Assembly (NCBI RefSeq): GCF_020966635.1
Contig: NZ_JAJKFQ010000001.1
Coordinates: forward strand, 806,001-870,000
Source of the DNA: Stieleria sp. JC731
GTDB taxonomy: Bacteria > Planctomycetota > Planctomycetia > Pirellulales > Pirellulaceae
Direction: 5' to 3'
Length of the DNA stretch: 64,000 nucleotides
A program made the position numbers and the translations under genes. The notes below the pieces were generated by a model. It ran no database searches. It worked only from the letters and a program-made list of their open reading frames with translations, and had not been told where the DNA came from. Below, piece by piece: positions 43,145 through 52,296 of this stretch (positions are counted from its first letter, which is position 1; every line of letters begins with the position of its first letter).

Positions 43145-44497
43145 CTAGTCTTGGGGATGCTTGGCAAGAACGCCAAGCAGTACAAAGAATGAGATGAAGA
43201 TTAGGATTGCCCCCAGCAGAAACGGCGCGCCGGCGAACTTGAACGGTGCAGAACTGCCCGTGAAATAGCTGAACAGTCCGCTGGTGAAAATGATTGGAGC
43301 AAAGATGCTGGTCAGACCTTGCAGCGAAGTCAGTGCGCCCTGGACTTCGCCTTGCTCTGATTCATGAACTGTTTTGGTGACCAGGCTTTGAACGGCAGGT
43401 CCTGCCAATCCACCCAGTGCACCCACCACCGCGATTGCAGGCAACATCCAGGCTTCGGTCGCAAAGGCGTATCCCAAGAAGGAAATAGCCGAAATCATCG
43501 TGGCGAACAACAAGATTTTGTATTCACCGAAGCGTTTGACGGCGGGCCTTACCAGTCCGCCTTGGACGATGACCGCTGTCACACCGACCCAGCAAAGAAA
43601 GAAGCCAACCGTTTGATGGCTCCATTCGAAACGGTACTCCGAGAACAAAACGAACACGTTCTCGAGACCACGTTGCGAAAGCGCTTTGAGCAGGAATACC
43701 ATTGCCAGTCCCGCGACCAATGGATATCGCCGCAAGGTCTTGATGATGCCAAACGCGTTAGCCGTCTTAAGCGAGAACTGCCGACGTTTTTCAGGTGGCA
43801 GTGACTCCGGCAAAATGAAGAAGCCATACATCCAGTTCAGCAGTGCCAGTCCTGCCGCGGCAAAGAAAGGCGCTCGCAGTGATAGTTGGGCACTGAGTAA
43901 GCCGCCTAATGCCGGGCCGATGATAAATCCCAGGCCAAATGCCGCACCCACCAATCCGAAGTTACGCGCACGGGTATCATCGGTCGAGATGTCAGCGATG
44001 TATGCGTTGCCCGTGGTGAAGCTCGCGCCGAAGATCCCTGAGATAATTCGTGCGACAAAAAGCAACCAAAGGCTGTTGGCCATCCCTTGGATAATAAAGT
44101 CGACGCCCAATCCGAAAAGCGCAACGAGCAGAATCGGGCGGCGTCCGAATCGATCCGACAGCCCTCCGAGAATCGGTGCACATAGAAACTGCATCGTCGC
44201 ATAGGAGGCGACGATCACGCCGTAATACCAAGCGGCGCCGCTTTTGGATAAACCGGAAAGCTCTTCGACCAAACCGGGCAGGACTGGGATCACAATCCCG
44301 ATTCCCAAGATATCGATGAACAGGGTAATCCAGATGAACAGGATCCCGGCTTGTCGCTTGGGGGATTGGGGAGCTTCGCTGATTTCCTCAGCCGCTTCGA
44401 TAGCGACCGGCGGAGCGTAGGGCGAAGCTTCAGAATCGCTCTGTTCAGAGTCGCTCCGGTTGGAAGCGATCGATTCTTGCGACTCTGGATGGTTCAT
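43145..44497 (-). CDS. Major facilitator superfamily transporter (TetA/DHA1 type)
   Basis: A 450-residue MFS transporter with an extended N-terminal cytoplasmic segment (about 50 residues, acidic, Ser/Pro-rich) before 12 helices. Motif A is present as GGLSDRFGRRP after helix 2, and the antiporter-type motif C segment is LGFIIGPALGGLL in helix 5. Overall it fits the DHA1/TetA-like drug:proton antiporter group. It starts at ATG 44497. The neighbouring genes are unrelated (GDPD-like downstream, ABC permease upstream), so its substrate is not indicated by context. Confidence 0.9.
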   Translation of the reverse strand: MNHPESQESIASNRSDSEQSDSEASPYAPPVAIEAAEEISEAPQSPKRQAGILFIWITLFIDILGIGIVIPVLPGLVEELSGLSKSGAAWYYGVIVASYATMQFLCAPILGGLSDRFGRRPILLVALFGLGVDFIIQGMANSLWLLFVARIISGIFGASFTTGNAYIADISTDDTRARNFGLVGAAFGLGFIIGPALGGLLSAQLSLRAPFFAAAGLALLNWMYGFFILPESLPPEKRRQFSLKTANAFGIIKTLRRYPLVAGLAMVFLLKALSQRGLENVFVLFSEYRFEWSHQTVGFFLCWVGVTAVIVQGGLVRPAVKRFGEYKILLFATMISAISFLGYAFATEAWMLPAIAVVGALGGLAGPAVQSLVTKTVHESEQGEVQGALTSLQGLTSIFAPIIFTSGLFSYFTGSSAPFKFAGAPFLLGAILIFISFFVLLGVLAKHPQD

Positions 44498-44762
44498 GGC
44501 CGATTTTTGCGGAGTTGGCAGCGATGTTGGGCGGGCGAGCGTTCATCTTGAACGTCGAGAATGTGTCGTTGGTGGGCGTGTGAATATATTTACTGAACAA
44601 CGATTACGGGAGGGGATTACGGGAGGGAGCACGGTAGTGCGGTGCTCGAGTTTGTCGCAATCGCCGGGCACCCGCGGCTGCAGACGGATCCAAAACATGT
44701 CCGTTCTGCAGCGGGGAAGGTCCGTGGGGGAATTCGATGAATCGTGTGAATCCCAATCCACT

Positions 44763-46130
44763 TTAGGCGGACAAATTGGTTCCCACATCGGTGCGGTAGG
44801 CACTTAGTGCGGGCAACAGTCCCGCGAGCAGTGCTAGGATCGCTACGAGTGGGAAGACCCAACCCTCGTAAGAGCTGGTGGTCAAGATCCCGACCTGAAC
44901 GCCGGTCCGGTCTTCGATTTCGCCGCTAAAGAACCAGATGGCCAGGTGTGCCAGCATCCATCCGCTGATCGCACCGATCGAAGCGATGAGCAAGCTTTCC
45001 ATGAGGATCACGCCTGTGACGGTCTCCCGACGAGCACCCAACGCCCGCATGACGGCGATGTCGCGGCGACGATCGTTCATTGAGTTGTAGATCGCCACCA
45101 GAACGCCAACGGCCGCGACGACGCAGGTGATCAGTGTGATGACCAGCAGGGCGGTCAGCATGGGGCCGACGATCGCTTCCATCAACCGTGCGATTTCACC
45201 AACTGGGGCTGCTGCCTGTGCGCGAACGCTTTCGTTGACTTGCGTTTCCAGTACAACACCCAGCATGGGCATTCCGGTACGGACAAGGATCGATGTGACT
45301 TCGCGTTCGGGAATCGTTAGCGGTTGGTGCCCGGCATCATCGGCAATCGCTTCGGTGGGAGGCTCGATGATCGCATCTTCGGTAACCGGTTTGGCGTGAC
45401 CATCAAGCAAATAAAAGCCTTCCAGGTTCACAAAAGCGGCGCGGTCATTTGGGGTTCCGGTCGGGTCCATGATGCCGACCACGGTAAAGCCTTGCCCGTG
45501 GCCTTTGCCTTCGGGATCACCGTGGTTGTTCTGAAACGTGTCGCCAACCGACAAGTTCATTTGGCGGGCGACGCGTGACCCGAGCACTGCTTCAAAGTAA
45601 CCGTATTCTTCCGAGTGAGTTTTCAGCGCGCGACCGGCGCTGAATGTGAACTTCTCTTCTAGCGTCGGGCCGTGACGGAGCAGTTCGAAAAAGTCCGGTG
45701 TTGTGCCGACCACACGGAACTCGCTCAAGTAGTCGCCCAGTGCCAGTGGGATCGCGAAACCGCCTCCGGCCACATAGCTGGCGTAGACCCCATCGCGTTC
45801 TCCTAATGCGGGGTCGCCCCCGTATTGTCGAACCATTTCGGCACGTTGATCGGCCGGAAAGAATTCCATGTATTCCGTGAACGGTAGGTTTTCGATCGGG
45901 CGACTGAGGTAGTAAACACTGTTTAGCGTCAGCTGCAGGGCGCTACCTTTGGGACCGACGACAAGGTTGTAGCCCACTTGCGCGTTGCGCGAGAACGCTT
46001 CGGTGACGATGCCGAAGATGGCAAGCACCATGACAACAAGTGCCACGCCTAATGCGAGCGAAACGGTTGTCAAAAGACTCGATAATGCTCGGTAACAAAA
46101 GTTTCGCCAAGCGATACGAAGGAGCCACAT
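44763..46130 (-). CDS. FtsX/MacB-like ABC transporter permease
   Basis: A 455-residue permease of the FtsX/LolC/MacB type: one N-terminal helix (about 15-40), a long extracytoplasmic domain (about 45-285), then three helices (about 315-345, 375-400 and 420-445). The conserved MNDRRRDIAVMRALGARRETVTGVILMESLLI segment is intact. It partners with the LolD-like ATPase gene 33 bp upstream (46164-46889). The start is ATG 46130. Such transporters extract lipoproteins or export peptides or lipids; which one cannot be told here, as no third component is adjacent. Confidence 0.92.
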   Translation of the reverse strand: MWLLRIAWRNFCYRALSSLLTTVSLALGVALVVMVLAIFGIVTEAFSRNAQVGYNLVVGPKGSALQLTLNSVYYLSRPIENLPFTEYMEFFPADQRAEMVRQYGGDPALGERDGVYASYVAGGGFAIPLALGDYLSEFRVVGTTPDFFELLRHGPTLEEKFTFSAGRALKTHSEEYGYFEAVLGSRVARQMNLSVGDTFQNNHGDPEGKGHGQGFTVVGIMDPTGTPNDRAAFVNLEGFYLLDGHAKPVTEDAIIEPPTEAIADDAGHQPLTIPEREVTSILVRTGMPMLGVVLETQVNESVRAQAAAPVGEIARLMEAIVGPMLTALLVITLITCVVAAVGVLVAIYNSMNDRRRDIAVMRALGARRETVTGVILMESLLIASIGAISGWMLAHLAIWFFSGEIEDRTGVQVGILTTSSYEGWVFPLVAILALLAGLLPALSAYRTDVGTNLSA

Positions 46131-46163
46131 GATTGATGTTAGTTGGCTGAAGTTAGTTGTTGA

Positions 46164-46889
46164 TTAAGCGGTCGCGTGAAGGGCACGGTTGATGTCTTCC
46201 AACCGATCAACGCGAGCGAATCGTTCGGTGACCGGCATCGAGTGCGTCACCATCATCAACGCAATGTTTTCTTCGCGACAGGAATTGATGATCAAGTCCA
46301 GCACGTTGTCGGCACTTGCCGGATCGACGTTGGCGGTCGGTTCATCGGCCAGCAGCAGTTTCGGGCGACCCGCTAAAGCTCTGGCGATCGCGACTCGTTG
46401 TTGTTGCCCAACGGAGAGTTGTTTGGGGCGATAGTTGGCTCGATCCGCCAAGCCGACTTTGCCTAACAAGTCACGTGCACGACCGATATCGACGGGACGG
46501 TTGCCAAATGCCATCCCCAGCTGCACGTTCTCGATCGCGGAAAAGGCTGGCAGCAAGTTGAATGTTTGAAAAACGTAGCCGATCGAGCCGGCGCGTAGAC
46601 GATCGCGTCCCTGTTCGGAAAGCTTTGTCGTTTCGACGTTACCGATTCGAATGCTTCCCGATGTCGGTGTGAGCAGGCCGGCGATGATGTGTAGCAAAGT
46701 CGTTTTGCCACCGCCGCTTTCACCGATCAACGCGAGCTGTTCGCCTTGATCGATCGTCAACGATTCGATGTCGAGGACCGTCAACTGGCCTCCGCCGGGC
46801 TGGTCGAACGTCTTGATCAGATTGCGGATTGAAAGGACGTGGTTAGCGCCGACGTTCGCATCCGGGCTGGCGGTTTGGTTGGGTTCCAT
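46164..46889 (-). CDS. LolD/MacB-type ABC transporter ATP-binding protein
   Basis: A 241-residue ABC ATPase of the LolD/FtsE/MacB group. Walker A GESGGGKTT (56-64), signature LSVGQQQRVAIARAL, Walker B LLLADEPTANVD, H-loop MVTHSM. A 20-residue leader precedes the domain. It lies just upstream of the FtsX-like permease on the same strand and 41 bp downstream of smpB, so the three minus-strand genes could be co-transcribed. The start is ATG 46889. Confidence 0.93.
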   Translation of the reverse strand: MEPNQTASPDANVGANHVLSIRNLIKTFDQPGGGQLTVLDIESLTIDQGEQLALIGESGGGKTTLLHIIAGLLTPTSGSIRIGNVETTKLSEQGRDRLRAGSIGYVFQTFNLLPAFSAIENVQLGMAFGNRPVDIGRARDLLGKVGLADRANYRPKQLSVGQQQRVAIARALAGRPKLLLADEPTANVDPASADNVLDLIINSCREENIALMMVTHSMPVTERFARVDRLEDINRALHATA

Positions 46890-46930
46890 GGCGGTTTCGC
46901 TTTGTCTGCGGTTGGTGGTCGGCGATCGAT

Positions 46931-47443
46931 CTAGCCGCGGCCTCGCATCGCACGTTGTAGCCCACGATCGGACTCGCGTTTTTTAATCGTTTCGCGTTTG
47001 TCGTGAATCTTCTTGCCTTTGACCAAGCCCATCAAGCATTTGGCGATCCCGCGTTCGTTGAAGTAGACCTTCAGGGGGATCAGGGTCAGGCCACGTTCAT
47101 GCGCACGGCCTGAAAACTTATTGATCTCGACCGCATGAAGTAACAGCTTCCTTGGACGTCGCGGATCGTGATTCCACATCCCGGCGTTGTTGTAGTGAGC
47201 GATGTCCGCACCGATCAACCACAGCTCGCGATCCTTTTCTCTGATGTGAGCCTCGTCGAGTGAAAGTTTTCCTTCACGCATCGATTTCACTTCGCTGCCC
47301 ATCAGCATCAAACCACATTCGATCGTGTCGAGAATCTCGTAGCGATGACGTGCCTTGCGGTTTTCAGAGACAACGGTGATCTGCGGCCCAGCCTTTTTCG
47401 AAGCGGTGCCTTTCTTCGGTTTTGATTTTTTGTTCTTCGCCAT
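46931..47443 (-). CDS. smpB: SsrA-binding protein SmpB
   Basis: SmpB, 170 residues, binds tmRNA for ribosome rescue (trans-translation). Family landmarks: NRKARHRYEILDTIECGLMLMGSEVKSMREGKLSLDEAHIR at the start of the beta-barrel, the KVYFNERGIAKCLMGLVKGKKIHDKRE segment, and a C-terminal basic tail ending RESDRGLQRAMRGRG. A Lys-rich 20-residue extension precedes the conserved core. ATG 47443 was chosen; the longer in-frame start at 47491 is not supported by homologous length. The tmRNA gene itself was not found in the window. It heads a possible transcript with the ABC pair. Confidence 0.96.
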   Translation of the reverse strand: MAKNKKSKPKKGTASKKAGPQITVVSENRKARHRYEILDTIECGLMLMGSEVKSMREGKLSLDEAHIREKDRELWLIGADIAHYNNAGMWNHDPRRPRKLLLHAVEINKFSGRAHERGLTLIPLKVYFNERGIAKCLMGLVKGKKIHDKRETIKKRESDRGLQRAMRGRG

Positions 47444-47850
47444 GATGGGGGGATTGTATCCGCAGATGCTGCCTTGGGTATCTCCCACCACGGTTGGGCT
47501 GAGTCGGTTTCAGTGGGGAGCTTTCGGTTGCGTCTCCGTGTGGTGGTGCGGTTGCACTACGTATAGAAAGCAAGACGAAGGCGTGCCGAATTGCCAAAGG
47601 CTTCCGATGGTTCGGGGGCTATTGGCGGGTTCAATTAGCGGGGGAGTTGTAGCGAGGCCGTCGAAAGCACACGATTCGTTGTGTGATTACATCGATTAAA
47701 CACGTTCTTAGTGACCGTTTAGGCGTCCTTAGTGACCGGCATCGAATCGCCTTTACCGATTACCCATTGCTCCAGCTGACCTTTCACTACAATACCGCAG
47801 ACGAAAGAGTTCGCATCTGGTTCACGCAAAACACTGATTTTTTAACGTTC
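47444..47850. other. Divergent intergenic region between smpB and lipA (about 400 bp)
   Basis: No supported gene. Short frames on either strand lack motifs. I looked for a tmRNA gene because smpB is adjacent but saw no recognisable tRNA-like end with CCA. It should carry both promoters. An in-frame extension of lipA back to 47683 is not credible as protein. Confidence 0.5.
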
Positions 47851-48771
47851 ATGGCATTTCGTTTACCTGTCGTAGCTGACCCGGAAATTCCCGAAGGAAC
47901 CGATTTGAGCGGAAGCGGTCGGCTACCACGCTGGCTGAAGCGACCGATCCCCAAAAGCAACGCCAACCACATGACGGCGGGGCTGTTGGATGAATTGAAA
48001 CTGGAAACGGTTTGCGATAACGCGAAGTGCCCCAACCGGATGGAGTGCTACAGCCAGCAAACCGCGACATTCATGATCTTGGGAAATGTTTGCACGCGGC
48101 CATGCGGTTTTTGTGCCGTTCACCGTGGTCGTCCTCCCGCGATGCCCGAGGCTGATGAACCCGAGCGAGTTGCGGAGGCGGCTGCTCGACTGGGATTGAA
48201 GCATGTCGTGATCACCAGTGTGACGCGCGATGATCTTCCCGACGGCGGCGCGGACCATTACTACCGCTGCATTGTGGCTGTGCGTGAACGAACCGGAGCG
48301 ACAACCGAGGTGCTGACGCCTGACTTTGTCCAGTGCCGTGACGCACTCGAGCGTGTGATCGAAGCGAAGCCAACCGTCTTCAACCACAACATGGAAACCG
48401 TCCCGCGACTTTACCGACGCGTCCGTGGTCCCAAAAGCGAATACGCTTGGACGCTCGGGATGATGAAAAAGGTCAAGGAATACGATCCGGCGGTTAAAAC
48501 CAAAAGCGGATTGATGCTTGGTCTAGGCGAAGAACGTGGCGAGTTGCTTGACGCATTAGCGGATATGCGTGAGTACGACGTCGACTTTTTGACGCTGGGG
48601 CAGTACTTGCAACCAGGTGAAAAGTATCTGCCGGTTGTGCGCTACGTTCCGCCGGAAGAGTTCGAAGAGCTAGCCGAAATCGCCAAGGGCATGGGCTTTA
48701 AGAAAGTGGCCAGCGGCCCCTTCGTCCGCAGTAGCTATCACGCCCGCGATATGGCTGAAACCGAAGTCTGA
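47851..48771 (+). CDS. lipA: Lipoyl synthase
   Basis: A 306-residue radical SAM enzyme inserting two sulfurs into octanoyl groups on E2/GcvH proteins. The radical SAM cluster motif is CTRPCGFC (Cys81, 85, 88); the auxiliary cluster motif is CDNAKCPNRMEC (Cys55, 60, 66), the CX4CX5C pattern of LipA. The C-terminal conserved RSSYHA serine ligand is present. The start is ATG 47851; an in-frame extension back to 47683 is not typical of LipA. Substrates would be the lipoyl domains of 2-oxoacid dehydrogenases and GcvH. No lipB gene is in the window. Confidence 0.97.
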   Translation: MAFRLPVVADPEIPEGTDLSGSGRLPRWLKRPIPKSNANHMTAGLLDELKLETVCDNAKCPNRMECYSQQTATFMILGNVCTRPCGFCAVHRGRPPAMPEADEPERVAEAAARLGLKHVVITSVTRDDLPDGGADHYYRCIVAVRERTGATTEVLTPDFVQCRDALERVIEAKPTVFNHNMETVPRLYRRVRGPKSEYAWTLGMMKKVKEYDPAVKTKSGLMLGLGEERGELLDALADMREYDVDFLTLGQYLQPGEKYLPVVRYVPPEEFEELAEIAKGMGFKKVASGPFVRSSYHARDMAETEV

Positions 48772-48861
48772 CTCGCCAGCGGCGCCGCGTCTGCTGGAAC
48801 CTGCGAACCCAGCGGACTCGATTCTAACGAGACCAGGGTCAATCGACTCTGGGGTGCTGCA

Positions 48862-48951
48862 CTGCACTCTGAAACACTGCACTCTGTCGAGCTGCACTGC
48901 GAAACACTGCACTCTGAAGCACTGCGATCTGAAACACTGCGATCTGGGACA
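48862..48951. repeat. Six imperfect 15-bp tandem repeats downstream of lipA
   Basis: Units start at 48862, 48877, 48892, 48907, 48922 and 48937, each a variant of CTGCACTCTGAAACA. The 15-bp period is exact, but bases 5-15 vary among copies. The tract lies 90 bp after the lipA stop and before pckA. On the minus strand it reads as repeating CFRVQ-like peptides, but I see no evidence for a gene there. Confidence 0.95.
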
Positions 48952-49096
48952 ACGAGTGCGTCTGGGCACACCTGATCTCATTGCTTCAGAAACTCTGTGA
49001 TTTGCCGGGGCCTGTTGTTGTTTGGGGGATATGCAATACTATCCGCCCACAAGGCAGACAATTGGATCTGACGAACATCAGAGCTGGGAGAGCACA

Positions 49097-50680
49097 ATGT
49101 TTGATCTGACTCAGTACGAAATCGACGTCAAAAAAATCTTTCGCAACGCCTCGCCGGCGGCACTCTACGAAGAAGCTCTTCGCTACGAAAAAAATGCGAC
49201 CTTGGCCGATACCGGTGCCCTGATTGCCTATTCAGGTGACAAGACTGGGCGGTCGCCGAAGGATAAACGCATCGTTAAACATCCCGAATCGGAGAACGAT
49301 GTTTGGTGGGGAACCGTCAACATTGGACTCGACGAGCAGGTCTTTTGCGTCAACCGTGAACGGGCGATTGATTATCTCAACACCCGCAGTCGGCTGTACG
49401 TTCTGGATGCATTCGCCGGATGGGATCCCAAGTATCGCATCAAGGTTCGCGTCATCTGTGCACGTCCGTATCACGCGTTGTTCATGCACAACATGTTGAT
49501 CCGTCCGACTCGTGAAGAGCTGGAAACGTTTGGCGAACCGGATTGTGTGATCATCAACGCCGGTGCTTTTCCGGCGAACCGCTACACGACCGGGATGACT
49601 AGCAAGACCAGCGTCGATCTAAGCTTGGAACGACGAGAAGTGGTCATCTTGGGAACGCAGTACGCCGGTGAGATGAAGAAGGCCGTGTTCACATTGATGA
49701 ACTACCTGATGCCGAAGTCAGGTGTGCTGCCGATGCACTGCTCCGCGACTAGCGATCCAGAAACGGATCGCTCATCCGTTCTCTTTGGTCTATCGGGAAC
49801 CGGCAAGACGACTCTTTCTGCTGACCCTAAGCGTTCGCTTATCGGTGACGACGAACACTGCTGGACCGATCATGGTGTCTTCAATATCGAAGGCGGGTGC
49901 TACGCAAAAGCGATCTATCTGACACGTGATGCCGAACCACAAATCTTTGACGCGCTTCGCTATGGTGCGGTGTTAGAGAATGTGGTCTACGATCAAGCCG
50001 ATCACCATGTCGAATTTGATGACAGTTCGATCACCGAGAACACTCGCGGTGCTTACCCGATTGAATATATCCCCAATGCAAAGATCCCATGCACGGCCGG
50101 TCAACCGACCGATGTGATCTTCTTGACCTGCGACGCATTCGGCGTGCTACCACCAGTCAGTCGGTTGACTCCAGAGCAGGCAGAGTACCACTTTATCAGC
50201 GGCTATACCGCCAAAGTCGCCGGTACCGAAGTCGGCGTGACTGAACCCGAAGCGACATTCTCACCTTGCTTTGGTGGCCCATTTTTGGTCTGGCATCCCG
50301 GCAAGTACGCCGAGCTGTTGTCCGAGCGTATTCGCCGCTACGGCACGAATGTTTGGCTGATCAACACCGGTTGGAGCGGCGGGGCTTACGGTGTGGGAAG
50401 CCGGATGAAGCTGGCATACACTCGCGCGATCGTCGATGCGATTCATAGCGGGGTTCTCAAAGACGCTCCTGTCGAAAAGGAACCCTGTTTCGGATTGGAC
50501 GTCGTAACAAAGTGTCCGGGCGTTCCTGATGAAATCCTGGTGCCGCGAAATACTTGGAGTGATCCAAGTGCCTATGACGCCACCGCGAAAAAGCTCGCTG
50601 GGCTCTTCCACAAGAACTTTAAATCCTACGCCGATGGCGTTAGCGATAAAGTTCGTGATGCTGGCCCCATGCCTGTCTAA
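49097..50680 (+). CDS. pckA: Phosphoenolpyruvate carboxykinase (ATP)
   Basis: ATP-dependent PEP carboxykinase (PckA), 527 residues, converting oxaloacetate and ATP to PEP and CO2 in gluconeogenesis. The kinase-1a P-loop is GLSGTGKTT (231-239), followed by the kinase-2 acidic motif in GDDEHCW; the substrate-binding GRSPKDK region and the conserved HCSAT (Mn ligand His) segment are present. Length and motif order match ATP-type enzymes, not the GTP type. ATG 49097 has GGGAG 7 bases upstream; an in-frame start at 49022 is not supported. No operon partner. Confidence 0.97.
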   Translation: MFDLTQYEIDVKKIFRNASPAALYEEALRYEKNATLADTGALIAYSGDKTGRSPKDKRIVKHPESENDVWWGTVNIGLDEQVFCVNRERAIDYLNTRSRLYVLDAFAGWDPKYRIKVRVICARPYHALFMHNMLIRPTREELETFGEPDCVIINAGAFPANRYTTGMTSKTSVDLSLERREVVILGTQYAGEMKKAVFTLMNYLMPKSGVLPMHCSATSDPETDRSSVLFGLSGTGKTTLSADPKRSLIGDDEHCWTDHGVFNIEGGCYAKAIYLTRDAEPQIFDALRYGAVLENVVYDQADHHVEFDDSSITENTRGAYPIEYIPNAKIPCTAGQPTDVIFLTCDAFGVLPPVSRLTPEQAEYHFISGYTAKVAGTEVGVTEPEATFSPCFGGPFLVWHPGKYAELLSERIRRYGTNVWLINTGWSGGAYGVGSRMKLAYTRAIVDAIHSGVLKDAPVEKEPCFGLDVVTKCPGVPDEILVPRNTWSDPSAYDATAKKLAGLFHKNFKSYADGVSDKVRDAGPMPV

Positions 50681-50726
50681 GGCGTTCGATCGCTTTGGCT
50701 GTCATTCGGTGCTCGTGCCAAGCTAA

Positions 50727-50782
50727 GGTGCGAGCACTGCGGTGCGAGCCCTGTGGTGCGAGCACTGCGGTAGGAACACTGT
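50727..50782. repeat. Four imperfect 14-bp tandem repeats downstream of pckA
   Basis: Units at 50727, 50741, 50755 and 50769 are GGTGCGAGCACTGC, GGTGCGAGCCCTGT, GGTGCGAGCACTGC and GGTAGGAACACTGT. The core GAGCACTG resembles the CTGCACTCT repeat after lipA when read on the other strand. It lies between the convergent pckA and TPR-protein genes. Confidence 0.9.
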
Positions 50783-50832
50783 GGGGCAAGGTCGGGATTG
50801 TCGGCGCGAGCTGAATTAATCACCGGTCATTG

Positions 50833-51720
50833 TTATTGTTCGAAGTAGGCTTCTTCGGAAAGGTCGTCGATGACTTCGTCTTTCAGCATCGGCGAAGACG
50901 ACGATTCAATTTCTGAAGGCGGTTCCTGCGGAGAATTCAGTTCCAGCGTTTCAGCTGCCGGCCCAATGATCGACTCAGCAGGTTCCTGGTGAGCCACTGG
51001 CATGACGGGGGTAAGGTCGATGATCTTGCGTTCCAAGTCGAACTCTTCAGGCGGCCGGTCATCACGGTCCAGCGAGGACGCGATATCATCCCTCGAAGGT
51101 CCGCGATCAAGTGCATCGTTTAGGGTCAGCGCCAGTTGCTCATCGGCCCAGCGACGCCACTCGGGACGGGTTTCGATTAAAGCGAGGTCCTGCAGTTGCT
51201 GCATTAGAACTTCGTCTCGTTCACCACGTCGAATTCGTAGGCGTACCAGGTTTCCTAGATAGTGAGGATTGGCTGGGGCCATGTGGTTGGCGGTGTAGTA
51301 AAGGTCCAGCGCCTCGTCGACCCGTCCACCGGATTCCAATGCCAACGCCAGGTTGTAAACCACCGTCGCATCTTGCGGAAGAAACTGCCGAGCTTCTTCG
51401 AATGCCATGACGGCTTGATAGAGGTTGCCCTGTTGGTAGTGCATCAAGCCAAGATTGTTGTGTGCCGGCCCGTATGCGTAGTCAGCTTCGATCGCATCGC
51501 GGAAATGCTTGGCAGCCAAATCGCGATGTTCGTGATTAAGCGAGCGAATGCCTGAGTTGGTCAGTCGCTTGGCTTTGGCCGTGTCTCGCTTCGATGCGGC
51601 TTTGACGACTGATCGATTGGCAGATCGTGACAGCGAACAACCCGCCGGCGCAGCAAGCAATGCCGCGACCATCATCGCGGAAATCAGTTTGCGTCCGTTG
51701 CGTTTCGCCCTTTGCAGCAT
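50833..51720 (-). CDS. TPR-repeat lipoprotein at the end of the T2SS operon (candidate pilotin)
   Basis: A 295-residue protein with a lipoprotein signal: positively charged start, hydrophobic core and lipobox PAGC with Cys28. Residues ~48-200 hold about three to four tetratricopeptide repeats (AAKHFRDAIEADYAYGPAHNNLGLMHYQQGN, LYQAVMAFEEARQFLPQDATVVYNLALALE, VDEALDLYYTANHMAPANPHYLGNL). The C-terminal third is acidic and probably disordered. It follows gspM by 54 bp on the same strand. TPR lipoproteins (PilF/PilW-like) act as secretin pilotins in type IV pilus systems, so a pilotin role for the secretin is an inference from context, not from a diagnostic motif. Confidence 0.8.
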   Translation of the reverse strand: MLQRAKRNGRKLISAMMVAALLAAPAGCSLSRSANRSVVKAASKRDTAKAKRLTNSGIRSLNHEHRDLAAKHFRDAIEADYAYGPAHNNLGLMHYQQGNLYQAVMAFEEARQFLPQDATVVYNLALALESGGRVDEALDLYYTANHMAPANPHYLGNLVRLRIRRGERDEVLMQQLQDLALIETRPEWRRWADEQLALTLNDALDRGPSRDDIASSLDRDDRPPEEFDLERKIIDLTPVMPVAHQEPAESIIGPAAETLELNSPQEPPSEIESSSSPMLKDEVIDDLSEEAYFEQ

Positions 51721-51774
51721 ATTCCCTCAGTTGCTGCAGCAATCATGTCGTGAAACTCTGCACGACTTCTTTCG

Positions 51775-52296
51775 CTAGGACTCGCTTTTCGGTGAAAACG
51801 TGATCTGGGTCAAGATCAGCTGGCAATCCCATAGCTCTCGATTGCCTTGGCGCGTTGGCGAAGTCAGCTTCATATCACGCACCAAACTGCCGGTGGACGC
51901 ATCCTCGAGCTCGTCGCAGAACGCGGTGATCTGCGGCACGGTGGCTCGGTTTAGCTTGATCGATACCGACTGAAGCATGTAATCCGAGCGGTCGATCCGC
52001 TGTGGCGCCGATGGCGACTGAGTTGATAGCATTCGCTCAGGAAGGCCTGCATCGGCGATGGCGGTGTAAATGCGATTGAGCAATTCATCCGCCGCCTGGA
52101 TTTGCAAGGCCGCAATCGAAGGCTTATCCGATAGTGCCTGGATCTGCGATAGTTTTTGGCGAAGCTCGATCAGATCGGCCTGGCCGTTCTGCAGACGCTG
52201 CGACTTCTGCCGCACCTCCGAGACAGCTGAGACGGCGTACAAGCTGAGCAAGCCGACGAAGGCGGCGATTGCGATTCGCTTCGAATTCGTTGTCAT
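51775..52296 (-). CDS. Type II secretion system GspM/PilO-like protein
   Basis: A 173-residue inner-membrane protein with one helix at about residues 9-28 after a short cytoplasmic start, a coiled-coil-prone segment (about 30-70) and a small periplasmic alpha/beta domain. Size, topology and position right after the GspL-like gene fit GspM/PilO, part of the inner-membrane platform. Sequence similarity is low, as usual for GspM, so the assignment rests on context. ATG 52296 overlaps the preceding stop codon (ATGA). Confidence 0.7.
   Translation of the reverse strand: MTTNSKRIAIAAFVGLLSLYAVSAVSEVRQKSQRLQNGQADLIELRQKLSQIQALSDKPSIAALQIQAADELLNRIYTAIADAGLPERMLSTQSPSAPQRIDRSDYMLQSVSIKLNRATVPQITAFCDELEDASTGSLVRDMKLTSPTRQGNRELWDCQLILTQITFSPKSES

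Noticed and set aside
47444-47850. tmRNA gene expected near smpB
   Set aside because: No tRNA-like acceptor, T-arm or tag open frame could be seen; ssrA is commonly elsewhere.
48670-48981. Minus-strand frame with repeating CFRVQ peptides after lipA
   Set aside because: It is a translation of the 15-bp tandem repeat and has no supporting start or domain.
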